Assembly: GCA_023431345.1 (NCBI GenBank)
Contig: JAEYWK010000049.1
Location: 1 to 64,000 of the forward strand
Reading direction: 5' to 3'
From: Pseudomonadota bacterium
GTDB taxonomy: Bacteria; Myxococcota_A; Polyangia; Polyangiales; Polyangiaceae
DNA: 64,000 nucleotides
The position numbers were made by a program, and so were the translations under genes. Under the pieces are notes generated by a model that saw nothing but the letters and a program-made list of their open reading frames with translations, had not been told where the DNA came from and searched no databases. Each line of letters begins with the position of its first letter. Position 1 is the stretch's first letter. Below are positions 41,231 through 50,049 of this stretch, piece after piece.

Positions 41231-42852
41231 CAATGTGGCGCTTCTCCCTCGGTCTCCGCGCGCCACTCGCGCAGCCGGCGCAGGTAGGTCTTGGTCACCT
41301 GCGTCGGATCGAGCTTCAGAAATTTGGCGATCTGCTGCACGAATCCGCGGGTGTAGACGAGCGCGGGGAGCTCGTCGAAGGCTTCGTTCTCGATCGCGGT
41401 CAGGTGCGAGACCGAGATCTTGGTGGCGCGCGCGATCTCGAGCAACTCGATGCCCATCGACTCGCGCACTTTGGTCAGCAGGCGACCCGTGAACTCCGTC
41501 TCGGCGTTGATCTCGCGCGACAGCTCCTGACGGAGCACGGCACGCTCGGCGAGCAGCGCGCTGTCCGTCGCGGGAGAGCGCGGCGCCTCCGCCTCGGTCT
41601 CGGGGAAGATCGAGGCGTCGTAAGCTTTGCGGCGCAACGGATCGAGCAGGGTGTCGTGGGCCTCCTCGATGCGAGCGGCCTCGCGCTTCTGCTGCGCCTC
41701 GCTGAGCAGTGAGGTCAGAGGCAGGCTGCCCACCTGGTACAGCTCGCGCTGGCGTTTGTAGGCGCGGCGCAGCTCTTCGTCGGTCGCGCCGCGGTGCGCG
41801 AGCAGCACCTCGTACAGGTTGAGGTGGGTCGGAGAGACGGGCACGAGCTCCGCTGAGCGCTCCTGATCCCGGCTCGCGGCCAGCGCCAAGATGCGCCGCG
41901 CGATGCGCTCCAAATTGCGCGCGCTCTTGCTGGTCGGGCTATCGATGAGCAGCGGCCTTCGATGCGTGACGCTGAGCCAGACCGCGTCGTCCTGCTCGAT
42001 GTGGCCGACGTAGTCGAAATTGACGCCGAGGTGCCGGCGCGCCAAATCGCAGACGGAGTGGCCCAAGTCGGTGTCGGGGCGCAGGCGCGCGCCGTTGACG
42101 ACCAGCCGCGGGCGAATGCGCGACAGCTCGCTGGCGGCCAGCATGCCGAGGTTCGTGTCGTAGCGAGCGATGGCGTGCACCAAATCTTGCGGAGACGGCA
42201 GCGGCGACAGGTCCGCTTCGGCGCGCTCCACGAGCCGCAGCTTGAAGCGATCTTTGACGAGGGCACGCCGCAGCGCGCGCACGAACGCCGCCCGCACGAA
42301 GCGGTACGATGCCTCGATGCTGGGCGGCTCCGGCGTCGCCACGCAGATCCCGAAGTCGGCCGTGAGGAAGAGGTCGAGCGTGGCTGGTTGCGTTCCGGCT
42401 CCGAGGTCGAGCAGCACGTAGTCGGCTTCGAGGTGCTTGAGCTCACGCGCCCAGCGCGCCTTGCGACCGGGTCTGATTGGCACGGTCGAGCCGGCGCGGT
42501 ACTTTTGCGGCACGAGCGAGAGCCCGGGGACCTGCGTCGGGACGGGGGTGAGGTCTTCGTCGTCGACGTCGTCGGTCGCGGGGGGCGCGCCAGCCGGAGT
42601 CGCGCCGAGGGCCGTGACCTCCGGACCGAGGCCCAGGGCCGTGTGCAGCTCCGCGCCGGCCGGGTCGGCGTCGATCAGCAGCACCTTCCGGCCGAGCTGC
42701 GCCAAGTAAACCGCGAGATTGACCGCGACCACGCTCTTGCCGACGCCGCCCCGCCCGCCGCCGACCGCGATCACGTGCTTGACCCCTAGAGGAGGAGCCA
42801 CGTTCGCCGAGGGCGGCGGGACGCTGGGTGGCGGGGAGGACGGTATCGTCAT
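41230..42852 (-). CDS. ParA/MinD-like ATPase fused to a J-like domain and a RodZ-type HTH
   Basis: The 540-residue protein has three modules. Residues ~24-330 form a ParA/MinD-type P-loop ATPase: GGRGGVGKS at 32-40 (the signature Lys of K-G-G-V-G-K-T is Arg here, the P-loop Lys39 is kept), switch-I-like LLIDADPAG, and YVLLDLGAG. Residues ~342-415 look like a J domain in shape (NLYEVLLAHRGATDEELRRA ... IEEAHDTLLDPLRRKAYDAS) but the essential H-P-D is absent. Residues ~458-525 are a RodZ-like helix-turn-helix with the typical ENEAFDELPALVYTRGFVQQ. There is no membrane helix. It may position a cell-envelope or polar complex; the combination is unusual. Divergent from a DsbA-like gene. Confidence 0.87.
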   Translation of the reverse strand: MTIPSSPPPSVPPPSANVAPPLGVKHVIAVGGGRGGVGKSVVAVNLAVYLAQLGRKVLLIDADPAGAELHTALGLGPEVTALGATPAGAPPATDDVDDEDLTPVPTQVPGLSLVPQKYRAGSTVPIRPGRKARWARELKHLEADYVLLDLGAGTQPATLDLFLTADFGICVATPEPPSIEASYRFVRAAFVRALRRALVKDRFKLRLVERAEADLSPLPSPQDLVHAIARYDTNLGMLAASELSRIRPRLVVNGARLRPDTDLGHSVCDLARRHLGVNFDYVGHIEQDDAVWLSVTHRRPLLIDSPTSKSARNLERIARRILALAASRDQERSAELVPVSPTHLNLYEVLLAHRGATDEELRRAYKRQRELYQVGSLPLTSLLSEAQQKREAARIEEAHDTLLDPLRRKAYDASIFPETEAEAPRSPATDSALLAERAVLRQELSREINAETEFTGRLLTKVRESMGIELLEIARATKISVSHLTAIENEAFDELPALVYTRGFVQQIAKFLKLDPTQVTKTYLRRLREWRAETEGEAPH

Positions 42853-42884
42853 CGGCCGGGGAACGTACTACGCTCCGCCCCGCA

Positions 42885-43910
42885 ATGTTGAGCTTCCGCG
42901 CGGCGTCTGCCCTGGCCCTCATGGCCGTTCTCAATACGAAGCTCGTGACGTGTCGTTCCCCGGGGGAGAGCAGCGCCGATGCCTCCCCGACTCGTTCCGA
43001 GACGAAGGATGTCAACCTGCCGGGTGTCGAGACCTCGAGCCTGACTGCGCGCGAGAAATCGGAGTGGTCACGCTTCGTTTCGGAGCTCCGCTCTCCGTGT
43101 GCAGACCAGCCGGTCAGCGTGGCAAAGTGTGTCTCGGAGGCGCGTGCGTGTCGGGCGTGCGTCCCGGCGGCCAAGGCGCTGATGAAACAGGTGCAGCGCG
43201 GCCGGACCCGCCCCCAGGTGGAGGCTTTCTACAAAGCCCGGTTCTCACCCGATCAGGTGAAAGAAATCGCCCTCGAGGATTCGCCTTCGAAAGGCAACCC
43301 CGGGGCGGCCGTGGTGCTGGTCGAGTTCGCGGATTTCCAATGCCCGGCGTGTCGCGGCGCGCGCCCGCTCCTCGAAGACGCGCTCAAGAAGCACGACGGC
43401 AAAGCCCGGCTCGTCTTCAAGCATTTTCCGCTGAGCATGCACCAATACGGCGAGAAGTCGGCCCGCGCCGCGCGCGCCGCCCAGCAGCAGGGCAAATTCT
43501 GGGAAATGTACGCGGCTTTGTTCGACAACCAAGAGCGGCTGAGCCCCGCCGTGATCGACGAGCTGGCGAAGGGCATCGGCCTGGACATCGCCAAGTTCCA
43601 GAAGGACGTCGAGAGCGAAGCGGTGGCCGACTCCGTGTCGCGCGATCGCAAGCAGGGTGAGCGGCTCGACCTCCAGAGCACGCCGACCATCTTCATCAAT
43701 GGCCGCCAGTTCCCGCCGACTCCCGACTTCGCGGAAGATCTCAGCGATTGGATCGAGCTCGAGGTCGAGCTCACGGGGGGCGCGCCTGCCCCCACGGCCA
43801 AGCCGGCGCCGTCCGGCTCCGCTGCTGCGCCTGCGCCCTCCGCTGCTGCGCCTGCGCCCTCCGCTACGCCTTCGGCGGCACCGACGGGTAGCGCGACCGC
43901 CAAACCATGA
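42885..43910 (+). CDS. DsbA-like thioredoxin-fold lipoprotein
   Basis: The ATG at 42885 gives 341 residues with a signal (MLSFRAASALALMAVLNTKL) ending L-V-T-C, a probable lipobox. After a ~100-residue region with four Cys (CADQPVSVAKC, ACRACV), the thioredoxin-like domain starts VVLVEFADFQCPAC, with a redox motif C153-P-A-C156, and continues to the cis-Pro site STPTIFINGRQFP. This is the Thioredoxin_4/DsbA arrangement, so it likely makes or shuffles disulphides in the periplasm, fitting the many Cys-rich exported proteins in this window. The tail is an Ala/Pro/Ser repeat. Its last four bases overlap the exonuclease start (ATGA). Confidence 0.9.
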   Translation: MLSFRAASALALMAVLNTKLVTCRSPGESSADASPTRSETKDVNLPGVETSSLTAREKSEWSRFVSELRSPCADQPVSVAKCVSEARACRACVPAAKALMKQVQRGRTRPQVEAFYKARFSPDQVKEIALEDSPSKGNPGAAVVLVEFADFQCPACRGARPLLEDALKKHDGKARLVFKHFPLSMHQYGEKSARAARAAQQQGKFWEMYAALFDNQERLSPAVIDELAKGIGLDIAKFQKDVESEAVADSVSRDRKQGERLDLQSTPTIFINGRQFPPTPDFAEDLSDWIELEVELTGGAPAPTAKPAPSGSAAAPAPSAAAPAPSATPSAAPTGSATAKP

Positions 43911-44641
43911 GAGTCGTCGTCGACCTCGGGTGTTTCCCGACCGGCCGACACTATCCTGGCATCGCGCACCTGCTGCGCGTGGCCGCGATGGGTTTGGCCG
44001 ATGGCTTCGCGGGTGACCACAACGTCCGTGAGCTCCCGATCGTCGCCATCGACACGGAGACGACCGGCCGTGATCACGCCGTCGATCGCGTGGTCGAAGT
44101 CGCGTGTGTGCGCTGGGAGCGGGGTGAGGTCACGCTGCGCAAGAGCTGGCTCGTCAACCCGGGTCGGCCAATCCCCAAAGAGGCGTCCGACGTGCACGGC
44201 ATCTCCGACGATGACGTGAAGGACGCGCCCCCGTTCGCGGCCATCGTGCCCGAGCTGCTCGAGGCGCTGAGCGGCGCGATTCCGCTCGCGTACAACGCCG
44301 AGTTCGATCGCAAGCAGCTCATGGCGGAGCTGGGCCGCATCGCCGCGCTGCAGGCACCGCCGCCAGCGTTCCAGAAGAACGTCGAGTGGATCGACCCGCT
44401 GGTGTGGGCGCGCGAGCTGCAAAAGCTGGAGAAGAGCCGCGCCCTCGGCGACGTGGCGGCGCGCCTGGGCGTGGAGCTCACTCAAGCGCACCGCGCCACC
44501 GCGGACGCCGAGGCCGCCCTCCACGTCTTCGTGCGCTTCCAGGAAGACTCGCGCTTGCCCAAGGCTTACGGTGCCTTCCTCCAAGAGCAGCGCCGGCTGG
44601 CGCGCGCTTTCGAGCAAGAACGGGTGCGCTGGCGCGGCTGA
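43907..44641 (+). CDS. DEDDh 3'-5' exonuclease (DnaQ-like)
   Basis: The 244-residue protein carries the exonuclease motifs of the DnaQ/epsilon group: ExoI IDTETTG (D49, E51), ExoII NAEFDRKQL, and ExoIIIe AHRATADAEA with the catalytic His and Asp. It would trim 3' ends of DNA or RNA using two metal ions. The ~40 residues before the first motif (to NVREL) do not belong to the fold. No polymerase III partner is nearby, and it is shorter than true epsilon plus its tail, so it may be a stand-alone exonuclease. It overlaps the DsbA-like gene by 4 bases. Confidence 0.92.
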   Translation: MRVVVDLGCFPTGRHYPGIAHLLRVAAMGLADGFAGDHNVRELPIVAIDTETTGRDHAVDRVVEVACVRWERGEVTLRKSWLVNPGRPIPKEASDVHGISDDDVKDAPPFAAIVPELLEALSGAIPLAYNAEFDRKQLMAELGRIAALQAPPPAFQKNVEWIDPLVWARELQKLEKSRALGDVAARLGVELTQAHRATADAEAALHVFVRFQEDSRLPKAYGAFLQEQRRLARAFEQERVRWRG

Positions 44642-44861
44642 GGGGCTCCCCCGACCTCGCGGTGGGAACACCTGGATCAACGCCGTCAGCAGGCTTCCCT
44701 CGCCGCGATGGGCGGACGGCCGCCGTGATAGCGCCGTCCGGGTGCTGGCACAGGATGGCGCAGGTGGTCGCTGGGCCAGATTCATAGGCTTAATAAATAC
44801 AGTCAGTTGCAGAGCTGGTTTGATTGGCTCGAAGATTGCGGTGTGCCGCGTAGAGGTTGGC

Positions 44862-47849
44862 ATGCGTCCATTTGGCTATCCCCCTATCGCGAGGTTCCTT
44901 TTTACCGCCGGTCTGGCTGCACTCGTCGCTGGCTGCAGCGGCAGCGACGGCCCGAGCTCCGCAGGGCCCACGAGTGAGCCAGAGGCGGGCTACTTCGAGT
45001 CGGCCGTCCCCGGAGCGACTCGCAACGGCAACGCAGGGGGGACGTCCGCTGGGAACCCAGCGGGGGGACCGGTCGATCTCGCGGATGGCGCTGGGGACGA
45101 CGTGGCGCGCGAGATCGCCGAGGCCGACATCATTCAGCTCCAAGGCAGCACGTTGTACGCGCTGTCGCGGACCGGGGGCCTCAGCATCATCGACGTGAGC
45201 CGGCCGAGCGCGCTCAAGCTCCTCGGGCGCTACCGCACGAGCTTCACGCCGTTCGAGATGTACGTGAAAGACGGCGTCGTCTTCGCCATGTACACCGACT
45301 GGGGGCAGTTCGAGCTGCAAGCGGGTACGGGCGATCAGTGGGTGTGGAAGCAAACCAGCGCGCTCTTGGCGCTCGACGCGACGGACCCCGCTCACATCAC
45401 CAAGATCGGCGCGTTCGATCTGCCGGGCGAGATCAGCGACAGCCGACTGGTAGGTGACGTGCTCTACGCCGTCAGCTACCAGAACGGCAGCTGCTGGCGC
45501 TGCGACACCACGCCGAACACGAGCGTGGTCTCGATCGACGTGAGCAAGCCGGCGGAGCCCGTTCAAGTCGACGCCCTGTCGTTCGAGGACGAGAGCCCCG
45601 AATATGGTTGGGGCAAGCGCAGCATCACGGTCACGACCGACCGCATCTACGTGGCGGGCCCCGAGTATGGCGCCGCGCAGCCGGAGAACTCCACGATTCA
45701 GGTCGTCGACATTTCGGACCCCGGCGGCGCCCTCGTCGAAGGTGCGCAGGTCAGCGTCCGCGGCCAAATCACCAGCCGCTGGCAGATGGACGAGTACGAG
45801 GGCACGCTGCGCGTCATCAGTCAGCCCTGGCAATGGTGGGGTGACTCGACTCCGCCCGTCGTGGAGACGTTCAGCGTCACGTCGTCGCAAAAGATCACTC
45901 CCCTCGCGAAGCTACCGATGGTGCTGCCGATGCGCGAGCAGCTGCGCTCGGTGCGCTTCGACGGCCCGCGCGGCTACGCGGTCACGGCCGTGCAAACCGA
46001 TCCCCTGTTCACCATCGACCTCTCGAACCCCGCCGCGCCGAAGCAGCTGGGAGAGCTCGAGATGCCTGGCTTTCTCTATCACATGGAGCCGCGCGGTGAT
46101 CGCCTGCTCGCCCTCGGCTACGACCAGGGTAACGCCGCCGGCGCCATCACGGTGAGCCTGTTCGACGTCTCGGACTTCGCCAAGCCGACGATGATCGAAC
46201 GCGTCAACTTCGGCGGCACGTGGGGACAGCTGCCCGAGGACCAAGATCGCATCCACAAGGTCTTCAAAATCGACCCGGAAAATCAGCTGATTTTGGTGCC
46301 GTTTGCCGGCTATCAGTCCACCGACGACGCGAGCTGGTGCGGCAGGCCGCTCAACGGCGTCCAGCTCATCGACTTCGCCGGCGACGACCTCACGCTGCGC
46401 GGCATGACGAGCAGCCTCGGTCAGGCGCGGCGCGCGTTCATCGCCAGCGACAAGCTGTTCACGGTCGCCGATCAGGAAGTGGTTGCTTTCGACATCGCCG
46501 ACCGCGACGCGCCGGTGCAGCTCTCGGGCGTGCCGCTCGCGCTGAACGTCTCGCTCACCTTGCCCACGGGAGACAATCTCGTTCGCCTGCGGCAAGACTG
46601 GTACTCGATGGACATGCGGCTCGAGGTCGTGGCGGCCAGCACGCCCGATGCCATGATCCCGAGCACTACCTTCAACCTGACCGACTACCTGCGGGCGGAG
46701 CATGGGCTCAGTAGCTGCAGCTATTGGTACCCCAACAACGAGCCGCTGATGGCCGTCGGCGACGACGTTTGGGCCATCATCAACGACTACGGGGAGTGGT
46801 CAGGTGGCAGCGCCAAGACGCGCACGCTGCTCGTCGGCTTCTCGCCCTCGACGGGGGAGGTGACCGGCTCGCTTGCGCTGCCGTTCGTGGCCGGATACTG
46901 GGGCTGGGGTAACACCTCGCGCGTCGTGAAGGGTGACGTCGTGATGTTGATGCAAGAAGGCTGGGATCAAAGCGGAAGCAAGCGCAGCTTGGCCGCCGTC
47001 GATCTCGCGAACCCGAAGCAACCGCGCCTTGCCTACTCCGTCGACCTGCCCGCGAACGACTACTACGGCGCGACGGGCCTGCTCGAGAGCGGCGACGAAG
47101 TCATCACGAGCTACGCGGAGACGGTCGCGGGCAAGGAAGGCGTGGTGCGACACTATGCGCTTCGGCTCGACGTCTCCGAGCCGCTCCGGCCGCGCATCGT
47201 CGGTAGCTACAACGTCCCCGGTTACGTGGTCGATTTCGACGCCGCGACGCAGACCGCGGTCACGCTGGATCATCAGCCCGTCGACGTGGCGGGCTCGAGC
47301 TGGGACGACTGCAACGTCAAGCTGCCGCGGTCGTGGTTCGACGACGCGGCGAAGCTCTGCCGAGGCTACTCCGCGAGGCTCCATCGCATGAGCTTGGCCA
47401 AGGCGCAGGCGCGAGTGCTGCAGACGCTGCGTAACGACGAGCTGGCTTGGTCGACGCCACGTCGCGGCGACGGCCGCCTCTTCTTCACCCACGGCGGCTA
47501 TTACTACGGTGGCGGCTACGTCTCGGACGCGGGCGTCGGTCCCGGCGGCTACTACGGCTACTGGACGTGGGCGACTCAGGAGCTGACCGTCGTCGACAGC
47601 TCGACGCTGGCCCAGGGCGAGGTCACGTCGCCCGGCGTTTGGAACGTGCTACCGAGCGGGAAGTCGTTGATCTTGGCGCCTTCCGCGGGGCAGCCGCTCA
47701 GCGTGATCGACGCTACCAACGCGGCCGAGCCAATCCTTCGCACCGGGGATGAAGAGGCGCTCGGTTACACGCACCACATGTCGGTGAGCGGGGACTTCGT
47801 GTTCTTGGCGCAGGGCGACGGCGGCGTGCAGCGCATGACTCTGCCTTGA
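44862..47849 (+). CDS. Large beta-propeller lipoprotein
   Basis: The frame is open from 44571, but the ATG at 44862 gives a clean lipoprotein start (MRPFGYPPIARFLFTAGLAA, lipobox L-V-A-G-C). The 995-residue protein is made of repeated blades with the LVIVD-type pattern: GGLSIIDVSRPSALKLLGRY, SVVSIDVSKPAEPVQVDAL, PLFTIDLSNPAAPKQLGELE and more near the C-terminus (PLSVIDATNAAEPILRTGDE). This suggests two propellers of six to eight blades. It is likely exposed on the cell surface or in the periplasm; propellers bind ligands or proteins. A Gly/Tyr-rich insert (GGYYYGGGYVSDAGVGPGG) sits near residue 885. The 220-base region before it contains an AT-rich patch (TTAATAAATAC) that may carry the promoter. 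Confidence 0.85.
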   Translation: MRPFGYPPIARFLFTAGLAALVAGCSGSDGPSSAGPTSEPEAGYFESAVPGATRNGNAGGTSAGNPAGGPVDLADGAGDDVAREIAEADIIQLQGSTLYALSRTGGLSIIDVSRPSALKLLGRYRTSFTPFEMYVKDGVVFAMYTDWGQFELQAGTGDQWVWKQTSALLALDATDPAHITKIGAFDLPGEISDSRLVGDVLYAVSYQNGSCWRCDTTPNTSVVSIDVSKPAEPVQVDALSFEDESPEYGWGKRSITVTTDRIYVAGPEYGAAQPENSTIQVVDISDPGGALVEGAQVSVRGQITSRWQMDEYEGTLRVISQPWQWWGDSTPPVVETFSVTSSQKITPLAKLPMVLPMREQLRSVRFDGPRGYAVTAVQTDPLFTIDLSNPAAPKQLGELEMPGFLYHMEPRGDRLLALGYDQGNAAGAITVSLFDVSDFAKPTMIERVNFGGTWGQLPEDQDRIHKVFKIDPENQLILVPFAGYQSTDDASWCGRPLNGVQLIDFAGDDLTLRGMTSSLGQARRAFIASDKLFTVADQEVVAFDIADRDAPVQLSGVPLALNVSLTLPTGDNLVRLRQDWYSMDMRLEVVAASTPDAMIPSTTFNLTDYLRAEHGLSSCSYWYPNNEPLMAVGDDVWAIINDYGEWSGGSAKTRTLLVGFSPSTGEVTGSLALPFVAGYWGWGNTSRVVKGDVVMLMQEGWDQSGSKRSLAAVDLANPKQPRLAYSVDLPANDYYGATGLLESGDEVITSYAETVAGKEGVVRHYALRLDVSEPLRPRIVGSYNVPGYVVDFDAATQTAVTLDHQPVDVAGSSWDDCNVKLPRSWFDDAAKLCRGYSARLHRMSLAKAQARVLQTLRNDELAWSTPRRGDGRLFFTHGGYYYGGGYVSDAGVGPGGYYGYWTWATQELTVVDSSTLAQGEVTSPGVWNVLPSGKSLILAPSAGQPLSVIDATNAAEPILRTGDEEALGYTHHMSVSGDFVFLAQGDGGVQRMTLP

Positions 47850-47860
47850 CTCGGAGGTCA

Positions 47861-47890
47861 GGCCCGCCGGTTTCCTCGAATCGGCGGGCC
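47861..47890. terminator. Hairpin between convergent propeller and kinase genes
   Basis: GGCCCGCCG and CGGCGGGCC form a perfect 9-bp stem with a 12-base loop. It lies 12 bases after the propeller stop and 14 before the kinase gene's stop on the other strand. No clear T-tract follows; it probably acts on both transcripts. Confidence 0.55.
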
Positions 47891-47903
47891 GCTACTGCCT
47901 GGC

Positions 47904-49802
47904 TCAGTTGGCGATACGGAACGACTTGCTCAGCGTGACTGCGCTACCGCTGAAAGCGGGAACGTGAGCGCCGCGGAACACGGTTTGAATGCACGTTCCG
48001 ACCGGCGTCCCGCTGAAGGGCGCCGAGACGCTCACCGCGGAGACCGTGCCTTCTGGTGAGAGCGTCACGCTCGCGCTGCCGGCGCCGGTCGGGCCACCTT
48101 CGCGCTTGCAGGCCCCCGCCGCGCTCGCGGCTTGGCTCAGCGCCGTGAGGGCCGAGGCGCGGTTCAGGGGAGCGCGCTGATCCGGAGGCGGCGGCTTCTC
48201 GGTGGGCGCAGGCGCTAGCTCGGGCTCGGGCGGCGCTTCGGGCTCGGGCGGCGGCTGGGCGTCTTGCGCTTGCTTGGCGTCTTGCGCGTCCTTCGAGTCT
48301 TTGGAGTCTTTGGAGTCTTTCGCGGTCTCGTCGGCCTTCTTGTCGGCGTGCGCGGTGGCTGCAGGATCGCTCGGGCGACTGCCGCGTCCAGCGCGCGCGG
48401 GAGGCACGGATGAGTTGGGGTCAGCGGGGGCCAACGGCAAGTTGGCGATGTTCACGCCCCAAGCGCCCTGATCGGGAGTGTAGTCGCTGTCGCGCGGTTT
48501 GGAGTGGTCGACCGTATCGACCGGAGCCGCCGCACCGAGCTGAGGGAGTGCGCTGGGCTGCTGGTTGTTGACGAACCAAACGGCGGCGATGGCGGCCGAC
48601 AAGCCTGCCAGCGCGACGATGACGGGGAGCACGGAGGAGCCTGGCTTCCGAAGTAGCTCCAGGCTCTGCGGGTGCGGAGTACTCGACTTCGACGAGAGCG
48701 AGCTGGACGTCGACGGCTCGGACGGGTGCACCGGGAAGTGGCCACTCGACGAGAAGTGCGGGTGCGAAAATTCGGGCGCGGCAGGCTGCTCGGGTACGAG
48801 CCCGGCGGCGACGACGCCGTCGCTGACGGTGAGCGCTTCACGCAGCGCTTGGCGTTGTGTCTCGATGCGCGAGCCGAGCACGCGGCGAACGAGCTGACCA
48901 ACGCTTCCGTGCGCGACCATCACTCGGTCGTCCACCAAGAACCGCTCGAGCGCTTCGCTCAGCTGCTGGGCCGTTTGGTAGCGCTCGTTCAGATCGCGCT
49001 CGAGCGACTTTTGCACGATGCCGGCGAGCTGCGGGGGCAGCTTCGGGTTGAGCTGCGTCGGGTTCGGGATCTTGCCGCGCTTGACGAGCTCGAGCGAGTG
49101 CGCGGCGTTCTCACCGCGGAACAAGCGCTCGCCGGTGACGAGCTCGAACAGCACGATGCCCAGCGCGAACACGTCGCTGCGGCGGTCGAGCGGCTCAGCC
49201 CGCGCCTGCTCCGGCGACATGTAGCCGAATTTTCCCTTGATCTTGTCCGCTGCGCCCAGATCGCTATGCGCGGTGGCGTTGGCGACGCCGAAATCGACCA
49301 GCTTGGCGCGTCCGTCGAGGCCGACCAAAATGTTGTGCGGCGACACGTCACAGTGGACGATGTTACGGAGCTCGCCGTCCCAACCGCGCAGCTCGTGCGC
49401 GGCGTGCAACCCGGTGGCGGCGTCGGCGATGATCTTGACGGCGATCTCGGCGGGGATGGCGCGGCGTCGGCGCGCTTCCTTGATGAGCGTGCGCAGCGAA
49501 TCACCTTCGACCCACTCCATCGCCATGTAGAGGATGCCGTGATCCTCGGAGACCTCGTGCACCTTCACCACGTGGGGGTGGTCGATGCTGCGCACGATCT
49601 GCCCCTCTTCGAGGAACATGGCGCGGAAATCGGAGTGCTTGGCCAGCTCCGGCAACATCGCCTTGACCGCGACCAATCGCTGCTTGCCGCTCACGGGCGC
49701 GCGCTCGCGAGCGACCCAAACGCTCGCCATGCCGCCGCGGCCGAGCCTGGTCAAAAGCTCGTACCTGCCGAGCGCCGAGCCCGACTTCAGTTCCGCGGCC
49801 AT
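47904..49802 (-). CDS. Ser/Thr protein kinase with a C-terminal AgmX/PglI-like domain
   Basis: The ATG at 49802 gives 632 residues. The kinase domain (~13-285) has GRGGMASVWVA, the catalytic Lys in VAVKAM, HCDVSPHN in place of HRD (a known variant; catalytic Asp kept), DFG, and GYMSPEQ. A transmembrane helix near 395-415 (VLPVIVALAGLSAAIAAVWF) leads to a Lys/Asp/Ser-repeat region (SKDSKDSKDAQDAKQ) and a Pro-rich linker. The final ~85 residues, with a motif ending F-S-G-T-P-V-G-T-C-I and later P-A-F-S-G-S-A-V-T-L-S-K-S-F, resemble the AgmX/PglI C-terminal domain known from gliding proteins of M. xanthus. The extracytoplasmic tail could sense an envelope machine and signal to the kinase. Confidence 0.9.
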   Translation of the reverse strand: MAAELKSGSALGRYELLTRLGRGGMASVWVARERAPVSGKQRLVAVKAMLPELAKHSDFRAMFLEEGQIVRSIDHPHVVKVHEVSEDHGILYMAMEWVEGDSLRTLIKEARRRRAIPAEIAVKIIADAATGLHAAHELRGWDGELRNIVHCDVSPHNILVGLDGRAKLVDFGVANATAHSDLGAADKIKGKFGYMSPEQARAEPLDRRSDVFALGIVLFELVTGERLFRGENAAHSLELVKRGKIPNPTQLNPKLPPQLAGIVQKSLERDLNERYQTAQQLSEALERFLVDDRVMVAHGSVGQLVRRVLGSRIETQRQALREALTVSDGVVAAGLVPEQPAAPEFSHPHFSSSGHFPVHPSEPSTSSSLSSKSSTPHPQSLELLRKPGSSVLPVIVALAGLSAAIAAVWFVNNQQPSALPQLGAAAPVDTVDHSKPRDSDYTPDQGAWGVNIANLPLAPADPNSSVPPARAGRGSRPSDPAATAHADKKADETAKDSKDSKDSKDAQDAKQAQDAQPPPEPEAPPEPELAPAPTEKPPPPDQRAPLNRASALTALSQAASAAGACKREGGPTGAGSASVTLSPEGTVSAVSVSAPFSGTPVGTCIQTVFRGAHVPAFSGSAVTLSKSFRIAN

Positions 49803-50049
49803 ACAATCACCCTGAGCATGCAAGCGTAGTAAGCACGCGAATACGCGGGCTTCGCTACTGACTGTATGCCACGGAAACTCGAGGCAAGCGAGCGAGATGG
49901 CCCGCGCTTCCGAAGGCTAGGCAGCAGAGCTCGCAGCCCGCCGCGTTTGCCGCGCCGGGCTTAGTCTCACGAGCGGGCTGCTCTCGTGATGAGCTCTGGA
50001 TTAGTTGTTATCTTTTCTCGCCACGCGGGGGCGTGGGTGAATGTGCGCT
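49803..50049. other. Non-coding region between two minus-strand kinase genes
   Basis: No credible gene is present. It should contain the promoter of the downstream kinase gene. There is one AT-rich patch (GGATTAGTTGTTATCTTTTC, 49993-50012) that could supply a promoter, and a small dyad CACGAG-(9)-CTCGTG at 49968-49988 beside it. Confidence 0.4.

Noticed and set aside
47906..49829. Plus-strand frames opposite the AgmX-type kinase gene
   Set aside because: They are antisense to a gene with complete kinase motifs.
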